Part shown: in pieces, positions 7,533-15,635 of the stretch
Numbering within the stretch: the stretch's first letter is position 1
Layout of the letters: every line of letters begins with the position of its first letter
From: DATLZU01 sp035573855
GTDB taxonomy: Bacteria; Nitrospirota; Nitrospiria; Nitrospirales; Nitrospiraceae
Direction: 5' to 3'
Assembly (NCBI GenBank): GCA_035573855.1
Contig: DATLZU010000064.1
Span: 1 to 30,208, forward strand
DNA length: 30,208 nt
The notes under the pieces: model-generated
The model's input: the letters and a program-made list of their open reading frames with translations, nothing else
Database searches by the model: none
Told to the model about the DNA's origin: nothing
Translations under genes and position numbers: made by a program

Positions 7533-8177
7533 TCATCCGTATCGGTCGTTCCGCCACGGCAGGGCGGAGTTCGAATAGCCGCGCACTTCCCAAAAGCCCT
7601 TCTGGTCCCGGTCGGAGAACGTGATCTCTTTCACCCATTTGGCGCCTTTCCAGGCATAGCGCTTGGGCACGATCATGCGGACCGGCCCGCCGTGTTCCTT
7701 CGAGAGCGGTTGGCCGTTCCATTGATAGGCCAGCAAGACATCATCATCGTCGCAGGCGTCAAGCGGCAGGTTGGTCGTGTAGTCGTCGTAGGCGCTGAAG
7801 AGGACGAACTGGGCCAGAGACAGCGGCTTCACGACCTCGATGAGCCGCTTGAAGCTGACCCCTTGCCACTCGTTGTCGAACCGGCTCCAACTCGTCACAC
7901 AGTGAAAATCCGAGACCGACGTGAAGGTCGCCTCAGCGAGGAACTCTTCCCACGTCCAGACGATCGGATTGGCGACGAAGCCGTTGACCGTGAGCCTCCA
8001 TTCGGACAACGGGATGTCCGGCCTGTAACCCAGGTCGAGCACGGGCCAAGTCTCGACGAGGTGTTGGCCCGGCGGCAGCCGATCGTTGCCTTCCTCAAAG
8101 ACTTCGCGTTCCTCACCACCGCGGCGTGCCCGCGCCCAGTTCTCTTTGGCTTTGATCAGCCGTTCGTTCGCATCCAT
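7533..8177 (-). CDS. Sulfite-oxidase-fold molybdopterin oxidoreductase
   Basis: This 214-residue protein has the molybdopterin-binding fold of sulfite oxidase and MsrP/YedY. The expected molybdenum-ligating cysteine is C93 in SDFHCVTSWSRFDNEWQGV. The typical pterin-binding segments HGGPVRMIVPKRYAWKGAKW and WEVRGYSN follow. It lacks the C-terminal dimerisation domain of sulfite oxidases and shows no Tat or Sec signal, unlike periplasmic MsrP, so it belongs to the short cytoplasmic sulfite-oxidase-like group (COG2041) whose substrate is unknown. It lies upstream of the epimerase gene on the same strand with a 63-base gap. The ATG at 8177 has no clear ribosome-binding site. Confidence 0.86.
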   Translation of the reverse strand: MDANERLIKAKENWARARRGGEEREVFEEGNDRLPPGQHLVETWPVLDLGYRPDIPLSEWRLTVNGFVANPIVWTWEEFLAEATFTSVSDFHCVTSWSRFDNEWQGVSFKRLIEVVKPLSLAQFVLFSAYDDYTTNLPLDACDDDDVLLAYQWNGQPLSKEHGGPVRMIVPKRYAWKGAKWVKEITFSDRDQKGFWEVRGYSNSALPWRNDRYG

Positions 8178-8422
8178 CGGAAAGGCGTCCCGGGCAAGAG
8201 TAGAGCAAACCCCGGTGGCCTGACAAGGCTTTCTTGCCGGACTTCGGCGGTGTGGGGAAGATCGATCGGTGTGGAGCTCGGTATGCCCGGCTCAATCCAT
8301 CTCGCCGTGCTATCCAAGCCCTCGGTCAACAGCATCCCGAACGATCGTGGGCACCTGGTGCAGGTTTCGTGACAAGGTGTAGTAGACTGCGCCCATAGAC
8401 GTTCCTAGGAGGAGGGGAAGCA

Positions 8423-8677
8423 ATGGGGTTCAAGCACATGCCTGAGAAGCGTGTTGTGGCCGGGGTGCTGTTGCTGGTGAATCTGTTGGTCGTCTTGTGG
8501 GTGGTTTATACCACATCTGCCCAGGAGCCCAAGCGGTTCCAGTACAAGGTCGTCGATTCAACCGCGGATACGCAGACGTTGCAGGCGATCTTGAATGACT
8601 ACGGCAATGCCGGCTGGGAGCTCGTGGCCGTGGCGATGGGCGACATACAGGTGCCGCGTCTGATCTTCAAGAAATGA
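8423..8677 (+). CDS. DUF4177-like membrane-anchored small protein
   Basis: This 84-residue protein has a single membrane segment (VVAGVLLLVNLLVVLWVVY, about residues 11-29) and a C-terminal domain whose FQYKVVDST, LNDYGNAGWELVAV and LIFKK pattern matches DUF4177, a small alpha/beta domain in which a strand precedes a helix with a conserved Gly-Trp-Glu. The soluble part should be periplasmic. A strong AGGAGGAGGGG ribosome-binding site precedes the ATG. It is the only gene in its transcription unit. The function of the domain is unknown. Confidence 0.82.
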   Translation: MGFKHMPEKRVVAGVLLLVNLLVVLWVVYTTSAQEPKRFQYKVVDSTADTQTLQAILNDYGNAGWELVAVAMGDIQVPRLIFKK

Positions 8678-9137
8678 GCGGTCCGTTTTTGATGCGGACG
8701 GCGGCGTCGAGGAGACCGGCCACTTTCACGTGCAGGCGGTTTGTGAGCGTGTGAGGCAGGCACTCGATAGCCTCCTTCCCCCATAGCGGATAGGCAGTGT
8801 GTCGTAACCGGTGAGGCTATCGGGCTCGGTTGTCCGACCTGGAGGAATGGGGCATGGTGAAGAAACAGCTGCTCCAGGCACGCGTTCCAAGCCGATGAAG
8901 GACCGGGCCGTCCGAGTTGAGGCGTCCACTCCGTTCATCCGTTGAGCTCTCGTCGTGGTATTCCCGTTCCATGTCTTCTTGGCCGTCCCTGCTAGATTGC
9001 TCGGCCAGTCATGACCAAACAGCGAGAGCTGAGTTCTGCGGCTGGGTGGGCAACCAGCACCATGTCCTTCCAGCCAGCCATTGAAGAGAGAAAATGTAGG
9101 CCGGCTGACAGCATTGACAGCCGGAAGGGGAGGCACC
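8678..9137. other. 460-base intergenic stretch, no gene recognised
   Basis: Frames here are short or Arg/Ser/Pro-rich with no family resemblance, and I see no tRNA-like fold, tandem repeat or strong terminator. The right end contains the GGGGAGG ribosome-binding site of the TVP38-like gene. Confidence 0.5.
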
Positions 9138-9872
9138 ATGATACGCGACCAAGCAGCCATGACCACGACGGTGCAGACATCATCGGCGAGCGGGTCCAAC
9201 ACCGGCAGACTCGTCATCGCGGCGCTCTTCGGATTGGTCATTGGCGCGTTCTTTTATTTTGATCTCGACCGTTACCTAACGCTGGATGCGCTCAAGGAGA
9301 ACCGCGACCGGCTGCTGGCCTTCACCGACGCCAACTTTGCCACCGCCGTCGGCATTTTCATCGCGACGTATTGCGTTGTCACCGGCTTGTCCCTGCCCGG
9401 CGCGGCCATCCTGACGCTGGCCGGCGGGTTTCTCTTTGGGAGCGCGTTGGGGACAGTGTTGGTGAACATCGGCGCCACCACTGGCGCCACCTTGGCGTTC
9501 CTGGCGTCGCGGTATCTCCTGCGGGACTGGGTCGAGCAAAGATTCGGAAGCCGCCTGGGACCGATTCAGGAAGGGTTCTCGAAGAACGCATTCAGTTACT
9601 TGATGACGCTGCGGCTGATCCCGCTGTTTCCGTTCTTCCTGGTCAACATGGTCTCCGGGCTGACACGGGTCAGCCTCGGGACCTATGTCGCGGCCACGGC
9701 CATCGGGATCATTCCCGGCAGCTTTGTGTACGCCTACGCCGGCCGCCAACTGGCCACGATCAATTCGCTTTCGGAAATCGCCTCCCCTAACGTGCTCCTG
9801 GCTTTCACTCTGCTTGGACTGCTGGCCTTGGCGCCGATCATTTATCGGAAATTTGCCGCGGGAAAGGCATGA
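9138..9872 (+). CDS. TVP38/TMEM64 (VTT/SNARE-associated) family membrane protein
   Basis: This 244-residue integral membrane protein has about five or six hydrophobic segments. The signature region is GLSLPGAAILTLAGGFLFG, followed by GTVLVNIGATTGATLAFLAS and FSYLMTLRLIPLFPFFLVNM, which is the VTT/DedA-like core with the buried Arg-Leu-Ile-Pro motif. Family members act in membrane lipid scrambling or ion homeostasis, but the role here is unknown. The start at 9138 is supported by GGGGAGG 6 bases upstream; an ATG 19 codons earlier lacks a ribosome-binding site. A pyridine-nucleotide disulfide oxidoreductase gene follows after 81 bases, a pairing seen widely in bacteria and sometimes as a fusion. 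Confidence 0.9.
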   Translation: MIRDQAAMTTTVQTSSASGSNTGRLVIAALFGLVIGAFFYFDLDRYLTLDALKENRDRLLAFTDANFATAVGIFIATYCVVTGLSLPGAAILTLAGGFLFGSALGTVLVNIGATTGATLAFLASRYLLRDWVEQRFGSRLGPIQEGFSKNAFSYLMTLRLIPLFPFFLVNMVSGLTRVSLGTYVAATAIGIIPGSFVYAYAGRQLATINSLSEIASPNVLLAFTLLGLLALAPIIYRKFAAGKA

Positions 9873-9953
9873 GCAGGACACTGCGAACAGACGGCGTCCT
9901 CAACCGGAGAGACACATGCGGTGGCGACTCACTGACAATGAGGGGCTCAGCCG

Positions 9954-11510
9954 ATGAACACGCGTGAGGATGTCTTAGTGCTCCCCGACGATGAGCATAA
10001 TCAGCGGCTGGTGGAGAACGTACATCCGAGCCGATGGGTCAACCCCGAACCCTCCGGTCGGTACAACCTGGTGGTGATCGGCGCGGGAACCGCGGGCCTG
10101 GTGACCGCGGCTATTGCGGCAGGGATCGGTGCGAAGGTGGCGTTGATCGAGAAGCACCTCATGGGGGGCGACTGCCTGAACGTTGGGTGCGTGCCTTCGA
10201 AAGGCGTGATCCGAGCTTCGCGCGCCTGGGCGGAGCTTCGGCGGGCGGAGGAATTCGGCCTCCATATCCCGCCCGGGGTCAAATACGATTTCGGCGCGGC
10301 GATGGCGCGCATGAGACGATTGCGGGCTCGGATCAGCCATACGGATTCGGCGCACCGGTATAGGGGCTTGGGTGTGGATGTATATATCGGGAGCGGCCGG
10401 TTTACAGGACCGGACACGATTCAGGTGGAAGGGCCGGCCGGGAACCGGACGCTGCGCTTCGCCAAGGCGGCTCTCTGTACTGGGGCCCGGGCGGCGGCGC
10501 CGCCCACTCCCGGATTGGAAGAGGCGGGGTATCTGACCAACGAAACCGTCTTTTGGCTGACCGAACTGCCCCAACGGCTGGCTGTGATCGGCGCCGGCCC
10601 AATCGGATGCGAACTGGCGCAGAGCTTTGCCCGCTTTGGCAGCCGGGTCTACCTCATCGAAGCCCTGCACGGCATCCTGCCGAACGAAGATCGCGACGCG
10701 GCGGACATCGTCCATGCCTCCATGCTTCGCGATGGCGTCACGTTGCTGTGTTGCGGGAAGGACTTGACCGTCGGGAAAATGGATAGCGGCAAACGCTTGA
10801 CGGTCGATTCGCATGGCCGGCGCTACGACATCACAGTCGATGAGATCCTGATCGGCGTCGGCCGCGCTCCGAATGTGGAAGGGCTCGGCCTGGAGACGGT
10901 CGGCGTCGACTACGATAAGACCGGCGTGAAGGTGAACAACCGGCTCCAGACCACCAATCCGCGGATCTATGCCGCCGGAGACGTGTGCTCGCGCTACAAA
11001 TTCACGCATGCTGCCGACGCGATGGCGCAGATCGTGATCCAGAATGCGCTGTTCCCGCACCCGTTCGGGCTGGCCTATGCGAGCGCCGACTCGCTGATTA
11101 TTCCCTGGTGCACGTACACGGAGCCGGAGATCGCGCACGTGGGCCTGTATGAAGCGGAAGCGAAGGCAAAGGGACTGGAGGTCGAAACCTACACGTATCG
11201 GCTGGACGAGGTGGATCGCGCCATCCTCGACGGCGAGGAAGAAGGCTTTGCCCGTGTCCATATTCAAAGAGGCACAGACAAGATCCTGGGGGCCACGATT
11301 GTCGCAGCCCACGCCGGCGATCTGATCAGCGAATTCACCGCGCTGATGAAGGCGGGAGGCAGCGCGAAGACACTGGCCGGGACGATTCATCCGTACCCCA
11401 CGCAGGCCGAGGTGAACAAGAAGGTTGTGAACCTGTGGCGGAAGGCGCATTTTACGGAGGGGCAGAAGCGGATGTTGAGGAAGTGGTTTGAATGGACGAG
11501 AAAGGGATGA
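9954..11510 (+). CDS. FAD/NAD(P) disulfide oxidoreductase (mercuric reductase-like, class I)
   Basis: This 518-residue flavoenzyme has, in order: an extra N-terminal 35 residues, an FAD-binding loop VIGAGTAGLV (about 41-50), the redox disulfide GGDCLNVGCVPSK (C74, C79), an NAD(P)-binding loop VIGAGPIGCELA, an FAD contact IYAAGDV, and a C-terminal dimerisation domain with HPYPT near the end. It is often annotated mercuric reductase, but it has neither an N-terminal HMA domain nor the C-terminal vicinal cysteines of MerA, so mercury reduction is unlikely. The HPYPT sequence replaces the usual HAHPT. It probably reduces an unknown disulfide or quinone substrate and is coupled to the TVP38-like gene upstream. 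Confidence 0.9.
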   Translation: MNTREDVLVLPDDEHNQRLVENVHPSRWVNPEPSGRYNLVVIGAGTAGLVTAAIAAGIGAKVALIEKHLMGGDCLNVGCVPSKGVIRASRAWAELRRAEEFGLHIPPGVKYDFGAAMARMRRLRARISHTDSAHRYRGLGVDVYIGSGRFTGPDTIQVEGPAGNRTLRFAKAALCTGARAAAPPTPGLEEAGYLTNETVFWLTELPQRLAVIGAGPIGCELAQSFARFGSRVYLIEALHGILPNEDRDAADIVHASMLRDGVTLLCCGKDLTVGKMDSGKRLTVDSHGRRYDITVDEILIGVGRAPNVEGLGLETVGVDYDKTGVKVNNRLQTTNPRIYAAGDVCSRYKFTHAADAMAQIVIQNALFPHPFGLAYASADSLIIPWCTYTEPEIAHVGLYEAEAKAKGLEVETYTYRLDEVDRAILDGEEEGFARVHIQRGTDKILGATIVAAHAGDLISEFTALMKAGGSAKTLAGTIHPYPTQAEVNKKVVNLWRKAHFTEGQKRMLRKWFEWTRKG

Positions 11511-11638
11511 TGGTGAGACGAGGCAACCCTCTGTACTCGCAGAACGCGTACACAAGATCATTTCGCATGTTCAAACAATGGGCGGTGCTTGTTCGATACG
11601 CGCAGTGGAGGATTGCCTCGTCCCCCATCTCCGGCAGG

Positions 11639-12403
11639 ATGGCTGCCCTTAAGCGATTCGTCGAGCCTATATGCTTCGTGTTCCTTGCGGTCCTGACAGC
11701 GCTCGCGCCGATTTCTTCAATCGGTGATTCTGGGGCAGTGCTGGAGGTGGGGAAGTTTTCGGCGGCGAAGGAGGGGCAGGCGTTCCCGGACGGGTGGAAA
11801 CCGCTGACGTTCAAAAAGATCGAACGGCACACGAAGTACGAGTTGGTCCGGGACGGGGATCGGGTGGTCGTGAAGGCGACGAGCGAGGCGGGTTCGGCGG
11901 GATTGACCAGAGAGATCAGGATCGATCCCAAGGAATACTCGATCATTTCCTGGCGCTGGAAGGTGACCAACGTCTACCAAAAGGGCGATGTGACCAAGAA
12001 AGAAGGCGATGATTATCCAGCCCGGCTCTATATCACCTTTGAATATGATTCTTCACGGGTCGGCTTCCTCGAGAAGGCGCAATATGAAGCCGTCAGGCTG
12101 CTCTACGGGCAATATCCGCCGCTCGGCGCGTTGAGCTACATCTGGGAAAGCAAGGCGCCCAAAGGAACCATCGTGCCCAATCCCTACACCGACAAGGTCA
12201 AGATGATCGTCGTGGAAAGCGGCACGGAGCGGCTGAATCAATGGATCGACGAGGAACGCAACCTGTACGAGGACTACAAGAAGGCCTTCGGCGAGGAACC
12301 GCCGATGATCTCCGGTGTCGCCATCATGACCGATTCGGACAACACGCTTGAGTCGGCCACGGCATACTACGGCGATATCGTGTTCAGGAAAGCTGCGCTG
12401 TGA
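11639..12403 (+). CDS. DUF3047 family exported protein
   Basis: This protein is 254 residues long from the ATG at 11639, where a signal peptide begins (MAALKRFVEPICFVFLAVLT, ending near SSIGDSG). The mature domain matches DUF3047: an ISWRWKV core strand, DDYPARLYITFEYD, a LSYIWESK element and a final AIMTDSDNTLESATAYYGDI. The fold is a beta-jelly-roll-like sandwich of unknown function in the periplasm. The open frame extends back to 11492, overlapping the flavoenzyme gene by 19 bases, and starts at 11507 or 11567 are possible, but none has a convincing ribosome-binding site. It probably shares the transcript of the preceding gene, and a perfect hairpin follows its end. Confidence 0.82.
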   Translation: MAALKRFVEPICFVFLAVLTALAPISSIGDSGAVLEVGKFSAAKEGQAFPDGWKPLTFKKIERHTKYELVRDGDRVVVKATSEAGSAGLTREIRIDPKEYSIISWRWKVTNVYQKGDVTKKEGDDYPARLYITFEYDSSRVGFLEKAQYEAVRLLYGQYPPLGALSYIWESKAPKGTIVPNPYTDKVKMIVVESGTERLNQWIDEERNLYEDYKKAFGEEPPMISGVAIMTDSDNTLESATAYYGDIVFRKAAL

Positions 12404-12534
12404 GGACGAAGACTCTTTCGACCCACGGTCTTCGGCTGCGTCGACGCAGAGCGACGCGTGTTGGATGGCATCAGCGCGTGATGACCGGAAGCAACGGAGA
12501 AGGTGTGGGCAATCAGTTGGCTGCGAGAAAGAAG

Positions 12535-12563
12535 ATGGGCTGACCGGTTGCCGGTCAGCCCAT
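12535..12563. terminator. Perfect hairpin between converging genes, probable bidirectional terminator
   Basis: A 13-base perfect stem with a 3-base loop lies between the ends of the DUF3047 gene and the minus-strand 119-residue gene. On the minus strand it is followed by CTTCTTTCT, giving a modest T-rich tail. No T-run follows on the plus strand. Confidence 0.7.
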
Positions 12564-12606
12564 GGAGGAAATGCCGCAAGACTCGGGCGGGTTCGCGGCG
12601 CCTGCG

Positions 12607-12966
12607 TTATTGAATCGAATTCGCAAAGCCGCCGCGGGTGATTTCTGCACGGACTGTGTCTCCCACCTTCTTGTTCCCGCGAAGCCTCTTGGTTTCCTTG
12701 CCGACGTACAAGCGGACTTCGTTGCCGTTGTAGTCTTCCACCACGTAAATGTCCCCGTCGATCTTGTTGAGCTTGCCCTCGACCATTTGAAAGGCCGGCC
12801 CAGGCTTGGTGTCCATCTTCATCGGAGCCGGCTTGGAGGCGACCTGCGGGGGCGGGGCGGACTTCGAAGATTTCGAACCGGCAGCGTCGGCCAGGTGGGC
12901 GGTCAAGCATCCCGAGATGACGGCGAGGCAGAGGATGCCGATCGTCTTCTTCTTTTTCTTCTTCAT
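12607..12966 (-). CDS. Small secreted lysine-rich protein, unrecognised
   Basis: This is a 119-residue protein. A basic start (MKKKKKKTIG) and hydrophobic stretch form a signal peptide ending near HLADA. A Lys/Ser/Pro linker follows (about residues 29-57). The C-terminal domain of about 60 residues alternates strands (VEGKLNKIDGDIYVVEDYNG, EVRLYVGKETK, VRAEIT), suggesting a small beta-barrel or OB-like fold. The signal peptide has SGC within it but not a good lipobox. GAAGGAGGG lies 7-8 bases before the ATG, a strong ribosome-binding site. The family is unknown to me; small proteins with this layout are common in environmental bacteria. Confidence 0.8.
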   Translation of the reverse strand: MKKKKKKTIGILCLAVISGCLTAHLADAAGSKSSKSAPPPQVASKPAPMKMDTKPGPAFQMVEGKLNKIDGDIYVVEDYNGNEVRLYVGKETKRLRGNKKVGDTVRAEITRGGFANSIQ

Positions 12967-13616
12967 GATATGAACCCTCCTTCATCCCTGGTTGAGAGGC
13001 CGACGTCATGGCTCCGGCCCCGTCTGTTTCCTTCGTAGAAACAGAGCAGGGGCTCAGCAAACGTTGTGCCGTGCGTCTTGCGGTGAGAATCGCGTGATTT
13101 CTTGGAAAGTTAGGCAAAGCGTTGCGGCAGGGACTGATTGGGCTGATGGGGAACGGGCGGAAAAATCGTCCGTGAATGTGCAATTCTGTTCTGAAAGCCG
13201 CCTGTTTACGGGCAATATCCGGTAGATGCGCGTATTCGCCGCCAGTTGTCTCAGCCAGCCGACTTTCGAGAACAGAGGGTTTTTTCATCACCCGCCCTGC
13301 TCAGGCGTGCTCTTCCAAGACATCCGCTGAGCATTGCTGCCTTTCGGCGGTTCAAACCCAAAATCTCCGTTTACGAACTCCGTCACGCTTCGTCTAACTA
13401 CACGACGGTCTTCATCGGCCGTGGGTTCACGCTGCAATAGAAAGCATCTCTTCCCGAGGCCCTTCCTCCGGGACACCCGTTGCACTTCGTTGCAACGGGC
13501 CGATGAAACGGGTGAGGGGGAGGGATGGGGAGGGGAAAGCTGCTCGCGGTTCGCTATTGGCTGCTGGCTATTTGCAACTTGCAAGGCAGCAGGACATTTC
13601 GAAAGGAGAATCCGTG
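12967..13616. other. 650-base intergenic stretch with one strong hairpin
   Basis: This is divergent spacing between a minus-strand and a plus-strand secreted-protein gene, so promoters for both must lie here. I see no convincing hexamer pair. Frames on either strand lack family resemblance. The hairpin at 13476-13499 and the following G-rich purine tract are the only structured elements noticed. Confidence 0.5.
13476..13499. other. Stem-loop with UUCG-like loop
   Basis: A 9-base perfect stem (CCCGTTGCA/TGCAACGGG) closes a 6-base loop containing TTCG. A G-rich tract follows. It could be an RNA structure, a REP-like element or a terminator without T-run; it lies about 118 bases before the lipoprotein gene. 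Confidence 0.5.
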
Positions 13617-14063
13617 ATGGAGCGACCATCTCGCGTCTTGCGGCGGGTGTCGCTCGGCGTGGCGTGCGCGTTTTTCCTGTCCGGGTGTTCGACGACGCTG
13701 GTGCGGGACGACGTGAAGCGGACGACGGTCGCAGAGGCGCATTGCTCTGGAGGCGAATGGGTGGACGACTCGTCGATCGCCGTCCTACCTGTGCCGGTGG
13801 CGGCTTTTTTCGTGCCGCATGTGGATCTCAACGAGATCAAGGGCGCGGAATATCTCAATCGTTGCGGTGAGCCGGGTCGCGTCATCAACCGCAATGTCAC
13901 TGTGACCAGAACTGCCTGCATCCCGGCCGGGCTGACCCGCATCATCACGTTGGGGGTCTGGCAGTGGTGTCCGGCCTATGTGTCCTGGGCGGCGGACGTC
14001 AAGGCGGCGGGCAGTGCATCAGGTGACAGGCCTCCGGCGATGAGGGAAGGAGGAAGCCTATGA
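13617..14063 (+). CDS. Unrecognised lipoprotein, first gene of the envelope cluster
   Basis: This 148-residue protein has a clear lipoprotein signal: MERPSRVLRRVSLG, a hydrophobic core, and the lipobox LSGC with Cys at residue 24. The mature region contains several cysteines (AHCSGG, NRCGEPG, TACIPAG, WQWCPAY), which could form disulfides in the periplasm. I start at 13617 because AAGGAGAAT precedes it; a longer frame back to 13503 has no signal peptide at its start. The stop overlaps the next gene by four bases (ATGA), so the two are translationally coupled. I do not recognise the family. Confidence 0.85.
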   Translation: MERPSRVLRRVSLGVACAFFLSGCSTTLVRDDVKRTTVAEAHCSGGEWVDDSSIAVLPVPVAAFFVPHVDLNEIKGAEYLNRCGEPGRVINRNVTVTRTACIPAGLTRIITLGVWQWCPAYVSWAADVKAAGSASGDRPPAMREGGSL

Positions 14064-14926
14064 AGACGTTAGGGGCAGCACCGGCTGTTTGGCTGGCTGC
14101 GCTTGTGCTATTGGTTTGCGGAATGTTGCCTGACCGCGGTCTCGGGCAATCACTGGATGAAGCGACGATCCGTGGCGCGCTGCCCCGAACGCCGAGCGGC
14201 GCGGTGGACTTGGCACAAGTGCGAGAGGTCGTGGCCGGTCGATTCGCCCAGGGCGCCAGAGCAGTCCAGTTCCGCGACTTCACGCTCGACGTGGAAGAGA
14301 GCCGGAGTTTGCTTCTGAGTGTCGAGCGCAACCAGAACCTGCTGGCTCACGTCGGTGCCGCGTTGCCGGCTGACGGGGTGGAGCGGACCGTGACGTTTCG
14401 CGGCGTGGTCGACGGCCAGCAGGTAGAAGCTCGGGTGCAGCGCCAGGAAGACGGGACGTTGCGCGCGCGGATCGAGGGTGTCCATGTCGGAACACTGAGC
14501 GACGCCGACCGTGAGCAACTGGTCCAGCGCTTGAGTCAGCAAACGGGATTCGAGCGGGTCCGCCTCGAAGGGTTTGACGGCGGCGGCAACCGTGTCCGGA
14601 CGGAATTCCGCGTGGACAGCGGTCTCGTAAGAAACGAAGTGAAGAGTGAAGGCCGTGGCCGGCCGGATGGCGGGTCGGTGCGGACAGATGGGCGGCAAGC
14701 GGAGAGGCGGGACGATCGCCGGTTGGATCGCCAGATGGACCGGCGCGACGAACGAATCGTTGAGCGGCACGAAGACCGGCGAATCGATCGTCAAGGCGAT
14801 GGACGGGTTGAGCGCATCGAGCGAAACCAGCGGGTCGAACGGGTTGAGCGGGTCGAACGGATCGAGCGATCGGATAGGTCGGGGCGGACCGAGCGCCCCG
14901 AACGTCCGGACCGGTCCGGTCGCTAA
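14060..14926 (+). CDS. Secreted protein with long Arg/Glu/Asp-rich C-terminal tail (tail protein 1)
   Basis: This 288-residue protein has a signal peptide (residues 1-30, cleavage after RGLGQ). A globular region (about 31-190) follows with strand patterns such as ERTVTFRGVVDGQQVEARVQ. The last 90 residues are extremely charged: RRDDRRLDRQMDRRDERI, then repeated RVER/RIER units, ending in RTERPERPDRSGR. The ending RPDRSGR resembles the ends of three other proteins encoded nearby. The tail is a low-complexity polyampholyte with alternating Arg and Asp/Glu, probably disordered or a charged single helix. GGAAGGAGG precedes the ATG, and the gene is coupled to the lipoprotein gene before it. No known domain is recognised; binding to polyanions or cell-wall polymers is one guess. 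Confidence 0.85.
   Translation: MKTLGAAPAVWLAALVLLVCGMLPDRGLGQSLDEATIRGALPRTPSGAVDLAQVREVVAGRFAQGARAVQFRDFTLDVEESRSLLLSVERNQNLLAHVGAALPADGVERTVTFRGVVDGQQVEARVQRQEDGTLRARIEGVHVGTLSDADREQLVQRLSQQTGFERVRLEGFDGGGNRVRTEFRVDSGLVRNEVKSEGRGRPDGGSVRTDGRQAERRDDRRLDRQMDRRDERIVERHEDRRIDRQGDGRVERIERNQRVERVERVERIERSDRSGRTERPERPDRSGR
14804..14923 (+). repeat. Arg/Glu repeat tail 1 (coding)
   Basis: This codes for 40 residues of RVER/RIER units changing to RTERPERPDRSGR at the protein end. The DNA repeats CGGGTCGAACGG-like units with synonymous variation, so selection appears to act on the protein. Confidence 0.75.
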
Positions 14927-15026
14927 AAGCCATTGGCTCAGGACCGCTCGCGTTGTACTCTGTGTGGGAGCTCCACAGTTCGGTGCATTGCTCGCACAGG
15001 TGTGTGAATGACAGAGGAGGTGCGGA

Positions 15027-15620
15027 ATGACAATGACGATGACGCGGTTGTCGCTTTTGCTCGGGTTGGTCCTGGCGGCCGTCTGCGCCGCCGGGCAGGT
15101 TTTCGCTCAGTCCGATGCCGACGAAGTGCGGATGCAGGCCATGCAACGGGAAGCAGAGGAAGATGCGGCCAAGCGGGGGCAACAGGCGCAGGCTGAGCTG
15201 CTGGCCAGGCAGTTCCAACTGCCTGTCGGCGAGATCGAGAAGTTACGGAGCGCGGGGCAGGGATGGGGAGAGATTACCATCCGGCTGGCGTTGGCGGACA
15301 AATTGGTGAAAACCGATCCGGCGAACTTCCCGACGCTCAACGATGCGCTGGAGCGGATTGCGACCCTGCGGAACGACGGCGGGGGGTGGGGCAAGATCGC
15401 CAAAGAGCTGGGCTTCAAGCTCGGGCCGGTCGTCAGCGAGGTGAGGCATTCGTTGAATGACTTGAGACGGGATCTGCGGGCCGGTCAGGCGGGAGTTGAC
15501 ATGAAGCGCGAGGCACGGGCGGAGCGGGTCGAGCGGCTGCAGCGCCCGGAGCGGCCGGAACGCCCCCAGCGACCCGAGCGTCCGGAACGGCCGGAAAAGC
15601 CGGAACGGGGCAATCGATAA
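15027..15620 (+). CDS. Secreted protein with duplicated GWG motif and Arg/Pro/Glu tail (tail protein 2)
   Basis: This is a 197-residue protein. The signal peptide runs to about residue 28 (VFAQ). An acidic/Gln-rich helical stretch follows (residues 33-60, with AMQREAEEDAAKRGQQAQAE). Two similar units carry GQGWGEITIRLALADKL and GGGWGKIAKELGFKLG, suggesting an internal duplication of a short helical module. The last 25 residues are repeated RPERPE units ending PERGNR. An AGGAGG ribosome-binding site lies 8 bases before the ATG. The 100-base gap after tail protein 1 contains no obvious promoter. Small Nitrospira-like secreted proteins with the GWG repeat are known to me only as hypotheticals. 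Confidence 0.86.
   Translation: MTMTMTRLSLLLGLVLAAVCAAGQVFAQSDADEVRMQAMQREAEEDAAKRGQQAQAELLARQFQLPVGEIEKLRSAGQGWGEITIRLALADKLVKTDPANFPTLNDALERIATLRNDGGGWGKIAKELGFKLGPVVSEVRHSLNDLRRDLRAGQAGVDMKREARAERVERLQRPERPERPQRPERPERPEKPERGNR
15543..15617 (+). repeat. Arg/Pro/Glu repeat tail 2 (coding)
   Basis: This codes for eight or so R-P-E or R-P-Q triplets and ends in GNR. Its codons (CGG/CGC/CGT, CCG/CCC, GAG/GAA) vary, so it is not a simple DNA microsatellite. Confidence 0.8.
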
Positions 15621-15635
15621 CCCAAAGGAGGAAGT

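Noticed and set aside
9954..11510. Mercuric reductase (merA)
   Set aside because: No HMA domain, no C-terminal vicinal cysteines and no mer neighbours, although the superfamily is right.
9975..11561. 528-residue minus-strand frame
   Set aside because: It is fully antisense to the flavoenzyme gene, whose motifs and codon use are convincing.
12053..13291. 412-residue minus-strand frame
   Set aside because: It overlaps the 119-residue secreted protein in another frame and the DUF3047 gene antisense; Arg/Pro/His-rich without a domain.
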